From positions 1-10,890 of the forward strand of contig JBKCIQ010000056.1 of assembly GCA_046302135.1 (NCBI GenBank): DNA of 10,890 bases, in the 5' to 3' direction. Position numbers and translations under genes: made by a program. The notes under the pieces are model-generated. The model was not told where the DNA came from, searched no databases, and saw only the letters and a list, made by a program, of their open reading frames with translations. Each line of letters opens with the position of its first letter. Position 1 is the stretch's first letter. Origin of the DNA: AM-1111 sp046302135 (GTDB lineage: Bacteria > Bacteroidota > Bacteroidia > B-17B0 > Aurantibacillaceae). This document shows, in pieces, positions 1 through 6,501 of the stretch.

Positions 1-125
1 CTGATGTAGACAATGAGGTTTTTATTAATGTGGATGATAAAAATTATTTTTCCCCCGGTTCTTTTCACAGAATTAAAATTACTGATGCCGGGGAGTTTGA
101 TTTAAGTGGTGTGCCTTTCAAGTGA
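1..125 (+). CDS. rimO: RimO C-terminal end (ribosomal protein S12 methylthiotransferase), partial
   Basis: Only the last 40 codons are present, read from base 3 to the TGA at 123-125; the 5' part lies outside the window. The peptide contains DVDNEVFINV, then a G-x-F-H-R-I-K-I-T-D-A segment, and ends in EFDLSGVPFK. This is the layout of the C-terminal TRAM domain of RimO in Bacteroidota (PEVDNEV...GDF..VKITDA..FDLYG). RimO is a radical-SAM iron-sulfur enzyme that adds a methylthio group to an aspartate of ribosomal protein S12, and its TRAM domain contacts the substrate. The radical-SAM CxxxCxxC motif cannot be checked here. The related enzyme MiaB also ends in a TRAM domain, but the FDL.G ending fits RimO better. 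Confidence 0.82.
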   Translation, partial: DVDNEVFINVDDKNYFSPGSFHRIKITDAGEFDLSGVPFK

Positions 126-177
126 TTTGTGTGTTATTTTATACAAAATGAGTTATGATCATTTAAAATCAATCCGC

Positions 178-1302
178 ATGAAAAAAATTATTGCAACCTT
201 GGCTTGTTTATTTTTTATTTTTGATTTAAGCTCTCAAAATAAAGATACATCAAGGGTTCTTGAACCAGATCAGGAATTTTACAAGCAGGGATGTAAACTT
301 GCGGACTCATCAAAATATAAAGAAGCAATTAAAGTTTTTCAAAAAGCCATTAAGGCCAATTCAGTATTTCATCAGGCTTATAATAAAATTGCCTATTGCA
401 AAGTAAAGTTAGGAGATTTTAAAGGGGCTGAAAAAGATTTGCTAAAATCATTGAAAATTCAACCAGAGGATTATAATACAATTAAATATTTAGGTTTTGT
501 TTACCTCGAGGATAAAAGATATAAAGATTCTAAATTTTATCTTGATTCCGCAAAACATTATTTGAAAGAAGAACCTGAATTGAATTTTCTTTTAGGGAGG
601 CTTATGATGGAGATGAATGATTTAAAATCTTCACTGAATTATTTTAATTTCTGTCTTGAACATAAGGAAAATTACGGAGAGGCATATTTTAAAAGAGGAA
701 TTGTACTATACAGGATGGCAAAGGAAAAGAAAAATAATTCCAAAGGCATTATGAATTCAGAAGAAGGAAAAAAAATGATGCGAAATTTTAAACTTGCTGT
801 AAATGATGTGACAAAAGGATTTGAATACTTTCCAAATGACACCACAAATCTTGAAGCCTTTTTCGTTCGAGGTGAGTCTTCATTCGAGATTGGTGATTAT
901 ATGACAAGCTTTAAGGATTTTAACGCTATTTTAAAACAGGAACCAAAAAATATTCAGGCTTTGATGTACAGAGGGGCCGCAAGGCTAGAGTTGAATGATT
1001 TTTCAGGTTCTATTGATGATGAATCTAAAGCCCTTGATCTAGACAAAAATCTGTTTCAAGCATATAATTTCAGAGGAGTTGCAAAGAGCGGATTAAGGTT
1101 ACACAAGGATGCCATTAAAGATTTTGATGAGGCCATCAACCTTAAACCCAATTTCCATTCGGCCTTTACTAACAGGGCTTCTTGTTATTATGAGCTTAAA
1201 AATATTAAAAAAGCCTGCGACGACCTTTACAAAGCTGAAGGGTTCGGTAGTTTCATAGCAACCGAACTCATAGAAAAATTTTGCAGAGATATAAAGAAAT
1301 GA
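178..1302 (+). CDS. Exported tetratricopeptide-repeat (TPR) protein
   Basis: This 374-residue protein starts with a signal peptide (K2-K3, hydrophobic residues 4-17, probable cleavage after SSQ at 18-20), which is why I chose the ATG at 178. In-frame GTG 106 and ATG 148 are possible, but both would put extra residues before the signal peptide. The mature part is almost entirely TPR helices, about nine units: roughly 31-64, 65-98, 99-131, 133-166, 167-221, 225-258, 259-292, 293-326 and 327-360. Typical TPR residues are visible, for example DAIKDFDEAINLKPNFHSAF at 311-330. The fifth unit has a lysine-rich insertion (about 181-203). The ending KKACDDLYKAEGFGS...FC is common in periplasmic TPR proteins of Bacteroidota. 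TPR arrays bind proteins, and no catalytic motif is seen. It overlaps the next gene by four bases, so the two products may act together at the envelope. The specific role is unknown. Confidence 0.88.
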   Translation: MKKIIATLACLFFIFDLSSQNKDTSRVLEPDQEFYKQGCKLADSSKYKEAIKVFQKAIKANSVFHQAYNKIAYCKVKLGDFKGAEKDLLKSLKIQPEDYNTIKYLGFVYLEDKRYKDSKFYLDSAKHYLKEEPELNFLLGRLMMEMNDLKSSLNYFNFCLEHKENYGEAYFKRGIVLYRMAKEKKNNSKGIMNSEEGKKMMRNFKLAVNDVTKGFEYFPNDTTNLEAFFVRGESSFEIGDYMTSFKDFNAILKQEPKNIQALMYRGAARLELNDFSGSIDDESKALDLDKNLFQAYNFRGVAKSGLRLHKDAIKDFDEAINLKPNFHSAFTNRASCYYELKNIKKACDDLYKAEGFGSFIATELIEKFCRDIKK

Positions 1303-2327
1303 AATCAAATACTTTATTGTTTCAAGGCGAAGATTCAGTAAACTATTTAAATGTGGTTTTAATTCTTTTAAGTAGTGTTTTGGCATATTATATTCCATTT
1401 CATCTTTTTCTGTTTGTTTATGCATTTTTAGGACCATTACATTACCTCACTGAAATTTCATGGCTTGAAAAAAGAAACTTTTATGTTTCCAAAAAGTTTG
1501 ATGTAATTATATATGTTCTACTTTGCATATTTCTTTTTTTAGGTATTTTTTTTAAAAAAGTAGGAGAGTTTACAACTCCTATTTTAATTTTTTCTGTTGT
1601 ATACACAATTATAATTCTTACAGTAAAGAATAACTACCTGAAATATTTTCTCGCATTAATTTCCCTTCTACTCATTTTTGCAAAAATGAAGGATACTTTA
1701 CTTGTTGAAAAAAACTGGTTGTTACCCATCATAATTTTTTCTGTTTTGCTTCCTACTTTGGTGCATGTATATTTTTTTACCGGAGTTTTTCTTTTAGGTG
1801 GAGCTCTCAAACAAAATAAATTTTCGGCTTATCTGTCTGTTTTTGCGTTCATAATTTGTAGTCTAGTTTTACTAAATATTAATTCTGTTGATCTGCAGCC
1901 TGTTTCAGCAGAAATGCAGAAACTTTATGATAAATTTAAAATGATGAATAAATCATTTATGTATGTTTTTGGCTATAATAACTATGAAAATGTGAAGGAT
2001 ATTTGGGTGAAAAGTGACGATTCGATATATGCTAATCTATATGCAAAACGTACAATGAGTTTTATTGCGTTCGCATATTGTTATCATTATTTAAATTGGT
2101 TTTCTAAAACCACAGTAATTAAATGGCATCAGGTTAGCAAGATTCGATTAGGTGTTATTTTTGCTCTGTGGGTATTGTCTGTCGGTGTTTATATCTGGGA
2201 TTACAAAATTGGTTTTTACACTCTTTTTATTCTTAGTATGATGCATGTTTTCTTGGAATTTCCTCTTAATTATCAGTCTTTCAAGAATGTTATATCAATT
2301 ATGATTAAAAAATTAGGCTTCAGATAA
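1299..2327 (+). CDS. Polytopic membrane protein of unknown function with conserved-looking His/Glu motifs
   Basis: The ATG at 1299 overlaps the TGA of the TPR gene (ATGA), suggesting translational coupling. A TTG at 1281 would add six residues but is less likely. The 342-residue product has about nine hydrophobic spans, near residues 17-45, 67-85, 92-108, 112-128, 141-168, 177-193, 252-268, 283-300 and 305-323, with a soluble loop around 195-250. Polar residues within or at the edges of spans stand out: GPLHYLTEISW (H48, E52), LVHVYFF (H156), YCYHYLNWFSK (H263), VIKWH (H277) and MMHVFLEFPLN (H316, E320). The repeated H-x3-E spacing and histidines in several spans would suit a membrane-embedded metal enzyme, but that is inference. 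I do not recognise the family; its distribution in my memory suggests a conserved hypothetical of Bacteroidota. There is no signal for a transporter ATPase, peptidase or kinase. Confidence 0.85.
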   Translation: MKSNTLLFQGEDSVNYLNVVLILLSSVLAYYIPFHLFLFVYAFLGPLHYLTEISWLEKRNFYVSKKFDVIIYVLLCIFLFLGIFFKKVGEFTTPILIFSVVYTIIILTVKNNYLKYFLALISLLLIFAKMKDTLLVEKNWLLPIIIFSVLLPTLVHVYFFTGVFLLGGALKQNKFSAYLSVFAFIICSLVLLNINSVDLQPVSAEMQKLYDKFKMMNKSFMYVFGYNNYENVKDIWVKSDDSIYANLYAKRTMSFIAFAYCYHYLNWFSKTTVIKWHQVSKIRLGVIFALWVLSVGVYIWDYKIGFYTLFILSMMHVFLEFPLNYQSFKNVISIMIKKLGFR

Positions 2328-2337
2328 TTGCTAAAAA

Positions 2338-2355
2338 AAATGATTTACATCATTT
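2338..2355. promoter_or_regulatory. FNR/CRP-like palindrome upstream of the universal stress gene
   Basis: AAATGAT-TTAC-ATCATTT is a perfect 7+4+7 inverted repeat whose core TGAT-N4-ATCA matches the half-site layout bound by the FNR/Anr branch of the CRP family (TTGAT-N4-ATCAA), except for the outermost base of each half. It ends 60 bases before the Usp start codon. Usp genes are under FNR-type control in some bacteria. Because an A-run precedes it and T-rich DNA follows, it could instead be a weak transcript end for the upstream membrane-protein gene. No protein binding is shown by the sequence. Confidence 0.35.
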
Positions 2356-2356
2356 C

Positions 2357-2389
2357 ATTGTTTTTTTATTCGTTTTTTTGTTAATTTTA
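2357..2389 (+). promoter_or_regulatory. Possible promoter of the universal stress gene
   Basis: An ATTG at 2357-2360, 21 bases and then TAATTTTA at 2382-2389 resemble the Bacteroidota -33 TTTG and -7 TAnnTTTG elements with one mismatch in each. Transcription would begin near 2396, giving a leader of about 20 bases. The surrounding DNA is so T-rich that chance matches are likely. Confidence 0.22.
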
Positions 2390-2415
2390 AAATTAATTAA
2401 TGATAATTTTTTGTT

Positions 2416-3318
2416 ATGATCAACCTAAATACTGACAAAATTCTAGTTCCATTAGATTTTTCCGAAACATCAATGCTTGCTGTCAGGCATGCTTGTTTTC
2501 TTGCACAATTAAGGAAGGGTACTGTTCTTTTGGTGCATATTGTTCCTAAAAGTAACGAGCTCTTAGATGTAATTCAGCCTGAATTGAATTTGAGTATTGA
2601 TATGGAAAAGGCCGCTAACGCTATTCGTAACAAACTTGAAGATTTAGCTGGTCAACTACATAAAGAGTTTGGCATAGCTGTAAATTATCAGGTTTCTACC
2701 GGAAATGTTTCCAAAGAAATATTAAAAATATGTGAAGAGGAGAAATGTGGAATGATTATAATGGGAACTCAAGGTTACTCAGCTCTTGAGATGATTTTTA
2801 TCGGTAGTAACACAATTAAAGTGCTTGGTGATTCTGATGTGCCTGTAATGTCTGTAAGAACTCCTGCATCTAAAAATGGTTACAAGAATATTATTTTGCC
2901 AATTGATGAATCTAGTCATTCAAGACAGAAAGTTAATATTGCAATTGAAATGGCAAGAGAATTTGGTGCTAAACTACACGTACTCGGGATTGTTGATTCC
3001 GAAGATTCAAGTTTTAATGGAAAATTGGATGTAATCTTCAAACAAATTGAAAATATTGCAGGTGATAAAAATGTCACTTGTTCACGTCACCGATTGATCA
3101 ATCCGGATAATAAGGCTGAGTCAACTTTAAAATTTACAAATGAAGTTAATGGTGATTTACTTGTTATAATGAGTGATCAAAATACTGAGTTGTCAGGTTT
3201 GTTTTTAGGACCTTATTCCTCACAGTTAATTAACTCCGCAAAAATCCCGGTTTTAACCCTTAATCCTGTTGCTTTGGGTGAGATTTATTATTCAACACCC
3301 GGAACTGCCGGCTGGTAA
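2416..3318 (+). CDS. Tandem-domain universal stress protein (UspA family)
   Basis: This 300-residue protein carries two Usp domains in a row, about 6-148 and 156-284, the usual length for a fused two-domain member. Domain 1 opens with ILVPLDFSETS (D14) and keeps the full ATP-binding signature G117-x2-G120-x9-G130-S131 followed by VPVMSVR. Domain 2 opens with IILPIDESSHS (D164), but at the matching place reads SDQNTELSGLFLGPYS, so the first two glycines are missing and only the G265-x-Y-S end remains. Nucleotide binding is therefore expected in domain 1 and doubtful in domain 2. Usp proteins are cytoplasmic and respond to starvation, oxygen limitation and other stress. The AT-rich gap before the gene and the palindrome at 2338-2355 suggest its own regulation. 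The substrate or client cannot be named. Confidence 0.93.
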   Translation: MINLNTDKILVPLDFSETSMLAVRHACFLAQLRKGTVLLVHIVPKSNELLDVIQPELNLSIDMEKAANAIRNKLEDLAGQLHKEFGIAVNYQVSTGNVSKEILKICEEEKCGMIIMGTQGYSALEMIFIGSNTIKVLGDSDVPVMSVRTPASKNGYKNIILPIDESSHSRQKVNIAIEMAREFGAKLHVLGIVDSEDSSFNGKLDVIFKQIENIAGDKNVTCSRHRLINPDNKAESTLKFTNEVNGDLLVIMSDQNTELSGLFLGPYSSQLINSAKIPVLTLNPVALGEIYYSTPGTAGW

Positions 3319-3336
3319 AATTTTATTCTTTTTTTG

Positions 3337-3369
3337 TTTGGTGTTTTCTTGTAGGGCACATTACCTTTA
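3337..3369 (+). promoter_or_regulatory. Candidate promoter of the GAPDH gene
   Basis: TTTG at 3337-3340, a 21-base spacer and TACCTTTA at 3362-3369 match the Bacteroidota -33 (TTTG) and -7 (TAnnTTTG) elements apart from the final base. The start site would be near 3376, leaving a leader of about 11 bases before the ATG at 3387. The gene would then be transcribed separately from the upstream Usp gene. Confidence 0.4.
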
Positions 3370-3386
3370 TAAATAAAAAAATTCCG

Positions 3387-4382
3387 ATGAAGAAAATACG
3401 AGTTGCGATAAACGGTTTTGGAAGGATAGGAAGAGTTTTTTTTAGACTCGCAATTAAAAATCCTCAGATTGAAATTGTAGCTATAAATGATCTAACAGAC
3501 AGTAAAACTCTAGCACACCTTCTTAAGTACGATTCAATTCATCGAATTTTAGATATGAATGTTGGATCAGGTAAAAATGAAATAATTGTGGGTGAAAAAT
3601 CCATACCTGTTTTCTCTTTCAAAAATCCGGAGGAACTGCCATGGAAACAACTTGAAGTTGATGTTGTAGTTGAATCAACCGGTTTTTTTCTCTCGACTGC
3701 CGAATGCAAAAAACATATTGATGCGGGGGCTAAAAAGGTAATAATTTCAGCGCCTGCCAAAGACGATACAAAGTCTGTTGTTCTCGGAGTAAATGATGAA
3801 ATCATAAACAGTACTGATGTCATTTTGTCTAATGCGAGCTGTACAACCAACTGCGCATCACCAATGATTAAAATTCTTCATGAGAACTGGGGTATCGAAG
3901 AGGCCTATATATCGACTGTTCACGCCTACACCGGAGATCAAAGACTTCATGATTCTCCACATAAGGATTTACGAAGAGCAAGGGCTGCAGCATTAAGTAT
4001 TGTACCAACATCTACGGGTGCTGCAAAAGCCATCACTAAAATTTTCCCTGATCTTGACGGTAAGGTAGGTGGTTGCGGTATAAGGGTTCCTGTTGCTGAC
4101 GGATCCCTAACAGACATTTCATGTGTTTTAAAACAAAATCCTACTAAGGAAGAGATTAATAGCGCATTCAAAAAGGAAGCAGAAGGAAGGTTAAAAGGAA
4201 TACTTGAATACACAGAAGATCCATTGGTATCTGTGGATGTAATAGGCAACACGCATAGTTGTATTTTTGACGCAGAATTTACCTCCATTGTCGGAAATCT
4301 TGTTAAGGTTATTGGTTGGTACGATAATGAAACAGGTTATTCCGCACGATTGTTGGATTTAATTTTAAAAATTCAGTATTAA
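3387..4382 (+). CDS. gap: Glyceraldehyde-3-phosphate dehydrogenase, type I
   Basis: The product converts glyceraldehyde-3-phosphate, phosphate and NAD+ to 1,3-bisphosphoglycerate in cytoplasmic glycolysis. Its 331 residues match the family's usual length. Visible motifs are the Rossmann loop INGFGRIGR (8-16), IND at 33-35 (D35 favours NAD over NADP), the active-site SNASCTTNC (148-156, nucleophile C152), H179 in STVHAYTGDQ, the phosphate-binding VPTSTGAAKA (206-215), IRVPV (232-236) and the C-terminal WYDNETGYS (311-319). All key catalytic residues are intact. A separate NADP-type paralogue would differ at position 35, so this is most likely the glycolytic enzyme. It is followed after six bases by a membrane transglutaminase-like gene, so the two are probably co-transcribed although no functional link is obvious. 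Confidence 0.97.
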   Translation: MKKIRVAINGFGRIGRVFFRLAIKNPQIEIVAINDLTDSKTLAHLLKYDSIHRILDMNVGSGKNEIIVGEKSIPVFSFKNPEELPWKQLEVDVVVESTGFFLSTAECKKHIDAGAKKVIISAPAKDDTKSVVLGVNDEIINSTDVILSNASCTTNCASPMIKILHENWGIEEAYISTVHAYTGDQRLHDSPHKDLRRARAAALSIVPTSTGAAKAITKIFPDLDGKVGGCGIRVPVADGSLTDISCVLKQNPTKEEINSAFKKEAEGRLKGILEYTEDPLVSVDVIGNTHSCIFDAEFTSIVGNLVKVIGWYDNETGYSARLLDLILKIQY

Positions 4383-4388
4383 TTTTTA

Positions 4389-5315
4389 TTGACACAGGAA
4401 AGTAACCTTCAGGAGAAAACCAGATACCCAAAATATTTAAGGGAAGTTTTACTCTACAGCTTGGTGGTGGTTTTTACACTTCCATTAGCTTCAATACTAA
4501 ATAGGTTCATTCCCTCAATAGTATTTTATAATCTAGACATAGATTTATTAATTGCTGTGATATTAACTTTTTTTGGAATGAAATGGTTAATCTTTAAGTA
4601 TCGAAAAACCTTTGTTGTTTTGTCAATTATAATACTTCTATCTCAAATATCCGGATACTTTCTAAGAGGATACTCATTCTATCACGTATTTAATGATTAC
4701 AGGGTACTAGTTCACAATTTATGGAACAGACAACCTCTTTTTTTAGGAACATCTCTGGATGTCGATTCTAATATTCCAGACCCTAAAATTGTTGAGATAG
4801 GAGAGCGTGTTAAAAGTAAGGTCAGCTGGAGTGATTCAGCTGTTAGAAATTTTTCAGTTTTGCATTGTCAGGATTATTTTTCTTCTTACGAAAACAAATA
4901 TGGTTATTGCGTTCGTTATCTTTCACTATTCAAGCACATTAATTCAAATTTCAAATACATTTCAGATGCAAAACGTGATGAATATTTTGCAACTCCTTCA
5001 GAGACAATTAAGGTTGGATTAGCAGGAGACTGTGATGATCATTCGATTTTAATGGCATCATGTATGAAAGCTATAGGTGGAGAGGTAAGGTTAGTGATTG
5101 TTGAAGGACATATATACCCCGAGCTTGGCTTCGATGGTATAGATCAGTTCAATAATGCGGTAAGGGCAATAGATAAGCTTTTTCATGATGATTTGAAAGA
5201 TTACGTTCATTACCACACTGATGAAGGTAAATATTGGATCAACTTAGATTATTCAGCAAGGCACCCTGGCGGGCCCTATACGGATAAGAAGGTATTGTAT
5301 GTTATGCCTATATGA
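4389..5315 (+). CDS. Membrane-anchored transglutaminase-like cysteine protein
   Basis: This 308-residue protein starts at TTG 4389, the first possible start after an in-frame stop; the next in-frame ATG (codon 64) would cut into the membrane region. Three hydrophobic spans lie near 20-38, 50-68 and 74-90, with basic residues before the first and between the second and third. That places the remaining 215 residues outside the cytoplasmic membrane (inference). The C-terminal part has the transglutaminase/papain-like triad: C215 in AGDCDDHS, H241 in EGHIYPE and D287 in YWINLDYSARHPGG. This superfamily includes crosslinking enzymes, peptidases and deamidases, so the reaction cannot be stated. It begins six bases after the GAPDH stop and ends just before the oppositely oriented SRP RNA. 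No peptidoglycan-binding domain is seen. Confidence 0.85.
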   Translation: MTQESNLQEKTRYPKYLREVLLYSLVVVFTLPLASILNRFIPSIVFYNLDIDLLIAVILTFFGMKWLIFKYRKTFVVLSIIILLSQISGYFLRGYSFYHVFNDYRVLVHNLWNRQPLFLGTSLDVDSNIPDPKIVEIGERVKSKVSWSDSAVRNFSVLHCQDYFSSYENKYGYCVRYLSLFKHINSNFKYISDAKRDEYFATPSETIKVGLAGDCDDHSILMASCMKAIGGEVRLVIVEGHIYPELGFDGIDQFNNAVRAIDKLFHDDLKDYVHYHTDEGKYWINLDYSARHPGGPYTDKKVLYVMPI

Positions 5316-5332
5316 AATAAAAAAGGGTAAGC
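5312..5332 (-). terminator. 3' end and U-run terminator of the SRP RNA gene
   Basis: Read on the minus strand, the closing strand GCTTACCC of the long terminal helix is followed at once by TTTTTTATTTCAT. Six consecutive U residues (template 5319-5324) after a G/C-capped helix form an intrinsic terminator. It lies directly beyond the stop codon of the convergent transglutaminase-like gene. The U-run exists only for the minus strand, which supports the orientation of the RNA. Confidence 0.7.
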
Positions 5333-5419
5333 TACTTTCATCGCACCGCTCAACCACTTACCCTTGCTTTGTTCCCAACCTGGGGGATTCAGCAGGAGCT
5401 GGTCGTGAAAGACTTACCC
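5325..5419 (-). ncRNA. ffs: Signal recognition particle RNA (4.5S / small bacterial type)
   Basis: This is the RNA core of the signal recognition particle, which with Ffh delivers nascent membrane proteins to FtsY. On the minus strand the apical hairpin reads CAGG-UUG-GGAA-CAA-AGCA (5382 down to 5365). This is the conserved helix 8: a GGAA tetraloop on a short stem, bounded by the CAGG/AGCA internal loop that binds the Ffh M domain. E. coli 4.5S RNA has CAGG-UCC-GGAA-GGA-AGCA. The ends GGGTAAG (5419-5413) and CTTACCC (5331-5325) pair perfectly to close the rod, giving about 95 nucleotides. The GCGGTGCGATG segment is typical of the Bacteroidota form. Ends are set by the closing helix, the -7 element five bases upstream and the U-run downstream. 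No Alu-type domain is present, as expected for the short form. Confidence 0.95.
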
Positions 5420-5423
5420 GCAA

Positions 5424-5431
5424 CAAAAGTA
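5424..5431 (-). promoter_or_regulatory. -7 promoter element of the SRP RNA gene
   Basis: The minus strand reads TACTTTTG, an exact match to the Bacteroidota -7 consensus TAnnTTTG. It sits five bases before the inferred first nucleotide (G at 5419), the expected distance to a start site. I do not see a clear TTTG at the -33 distance (ACCG is there instead), so recognition may rely on the -7 element. Confidence 0.6.
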
Positions 5432-5457
5432 ATAACAAATTTTATTCTTTCGGTTAA

Positions 5458-5490
5458 TTTGCTGAAATTTAGCATCGTTTCTGATATTTG
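5458..5490 (+). promoter_or_regulatory. Candidate promoter of the glycosyltransferase gene
   Basis: TTTG at 5458-5461, a 21-base spacer and GATATTTG at 5483-5490 fit the Bacteroidota -33/-7 pattern with one mismatch (G for T at the first base of the -7 element). Transcription would start near 5496, about 18 bases before the ATG at 5514. It would lie back to back with the SRP RNA promoter. Confidence 0.4.
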
Positions 5491-5513
5491 TCAGTTCAAG
5501 TATCTTGTTTAAT

Positions 5514-6464
5514 ATGAACATTTCTGTTGTAATACCTCTTTTAAACGAGGAAGAATCACTTTCGGAGCTTTTTATCTGGATAAAAAAAGTGATGGATGAA
5601 CACGGTTATACTTATGAGGTGATTTTTATTGATGATGGATCTACAGACAATTCTTGGAAAATCATTGAAAGATTATCAGGTGAAAATCCAAATGTGAAAG
5701 CAATGAGGTTCAGGAGAAATTATGGGAAAAGTGCCGCACTTCATATTGGATTTGAAGTCGCTCAGGGAAGTGTTGTAATTACTATGGATGCTGACTTGCA
5801 AGATAGCCCGGATGAAATACCTGGACTTTACAAAATGATTACTGAGGATGGTTACCATCTTGTAAGCGGGTGGAAGAAAAAAAGATATGACCCGATAACT
5901 AAAACAATTCCAACTAAACTTTTCAATTGGGCAACAAGAAAAATGAGCGGAATTTATTTGCACGATTTTAATTGCGGATTAAAAGCTTATAAGTCTGATG
6001 TTGTTAAATCTATTGAGATTTACGGTGAGATGCATCGCTACATACCTGTTATTGCTAAGTGGGCAGGGTTTGGTAAAATCGGTGAAAAGGAAGTGCAGCA
6101 CAGAGAGCGAAAATACGGATATTCAAAGTTTGGACTAGAGCGTTTTGTAAATGGTTTTCTTGATCTTCTTACGATTACATTTATATCGAAATTTGGCAAG
6201 AGGCCTATGCATTTTTTTGGTTTTCTTGGAACTATTATGTTCGTTATAGGTTTCTTGGTGGTTTCATGGTTGGGTTGCGCCAAACTTTTAACCATTTACA
6301 ATATGGAGAGAGCACCGTTAATTACTAATAATCCACTTTTCTACATTTCGCTCGTAACCATGATTCTTGGAACTCTGCTTTTTCTAGCCGGATTTATTGC
6401 TGAGTTGATATTGCGCAATTCAATGGTAAGAAACAATTACCAGATCGAGAGAAAATTTAATTAA
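5514..6464 (+). CDS. Family 2 glycosyltransferase, DPM1/GtrB type (polyprenyl-phosphate sugar transferase)
   Basis: This 316-residue enzyme probably moves a sugar from a nucleotide-sugar to polyprenyl phosphate at the inner face of the cytoplasmic membrane, supplying lipid-linked sugars for envelope glycans. The GT-A domain (about 1-225) shows VVIPLLNEEESL (5-16), FIDDGSTDNSW (38-48), the metal-binding DADLQDSPDEI (92-102), DFNCGLKAY (151-159), HRYIPVIAKWAGF (174-186) and the HRERKYGYSKFG segment (196-207). Two membrane spans follow, near 234-256 and 275-300, then the basic tail RNSMVRNNYQIERKF. Domain order and length match GtrB/DPM-like enzymes; the sugar cannot be read from sequence. ATG 5514 is chosen because the motif-bearing strand begins directly after it; an in-frame TTG at 5505 would add three residues. 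The next gene starts 37 bases downstream. Confidence 0.93.
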   Translation: MNISVVIPLLNEEESLSELFIWIKKVMDEHGYTYEVIFIDDGSTDNSWKIIERLSGENPNVKAMRFRRNYGKSAALHIGFEVAQGSVVITMDADLQDSPDEIPGLYKMITEDGYHLVSGWKKKRYDPITKTIPTKLFNWATRKMSGIYLHDFNCGLKAYKSDVVKSIEIYGEMHRYIPVIAKWAGFGKIGEKEVQHRERKYGYSKFGLERFVNGFLDLLTITFISKFGKRPMHFFGFLGTIMFVIGFLVVSWLGCAKLLTIYNMERAPLITNNPLFYISLVTMILGTLLFLAGFIAELILRNSMVRNNYQIERKFN

Positions 6465-6501
6465 AATGAATTCTTTTAAGGTAAAAAGGTAAAACCATAG
6501 G

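Noticed and set aside
3299..3335. CCGG-AACTG-CCGG hairpin at the end of the Usp gene followed by T-rich DNA, a possible terminator
   Set aside because: The stem is only four pairs, lies inside the coding region, and the longest T-run begins about 20 bases further on, so it is not a convincing intrinsic terminator.
3539..4288. Two long minus-strand open frames inside the GAPDH gene
   Set aside because: They lie antisense to a fully conserved gene, show no recognisable motif and reflect its codon use; they are shadows.
6480..6494. Direct repeat GGTAAAA twice in the gap before the sensor-phosphatase gene
   Set aside because: Seven-base A-rich repeats are expected by chance in DNA of this composition; there is no third copy or symmetry.
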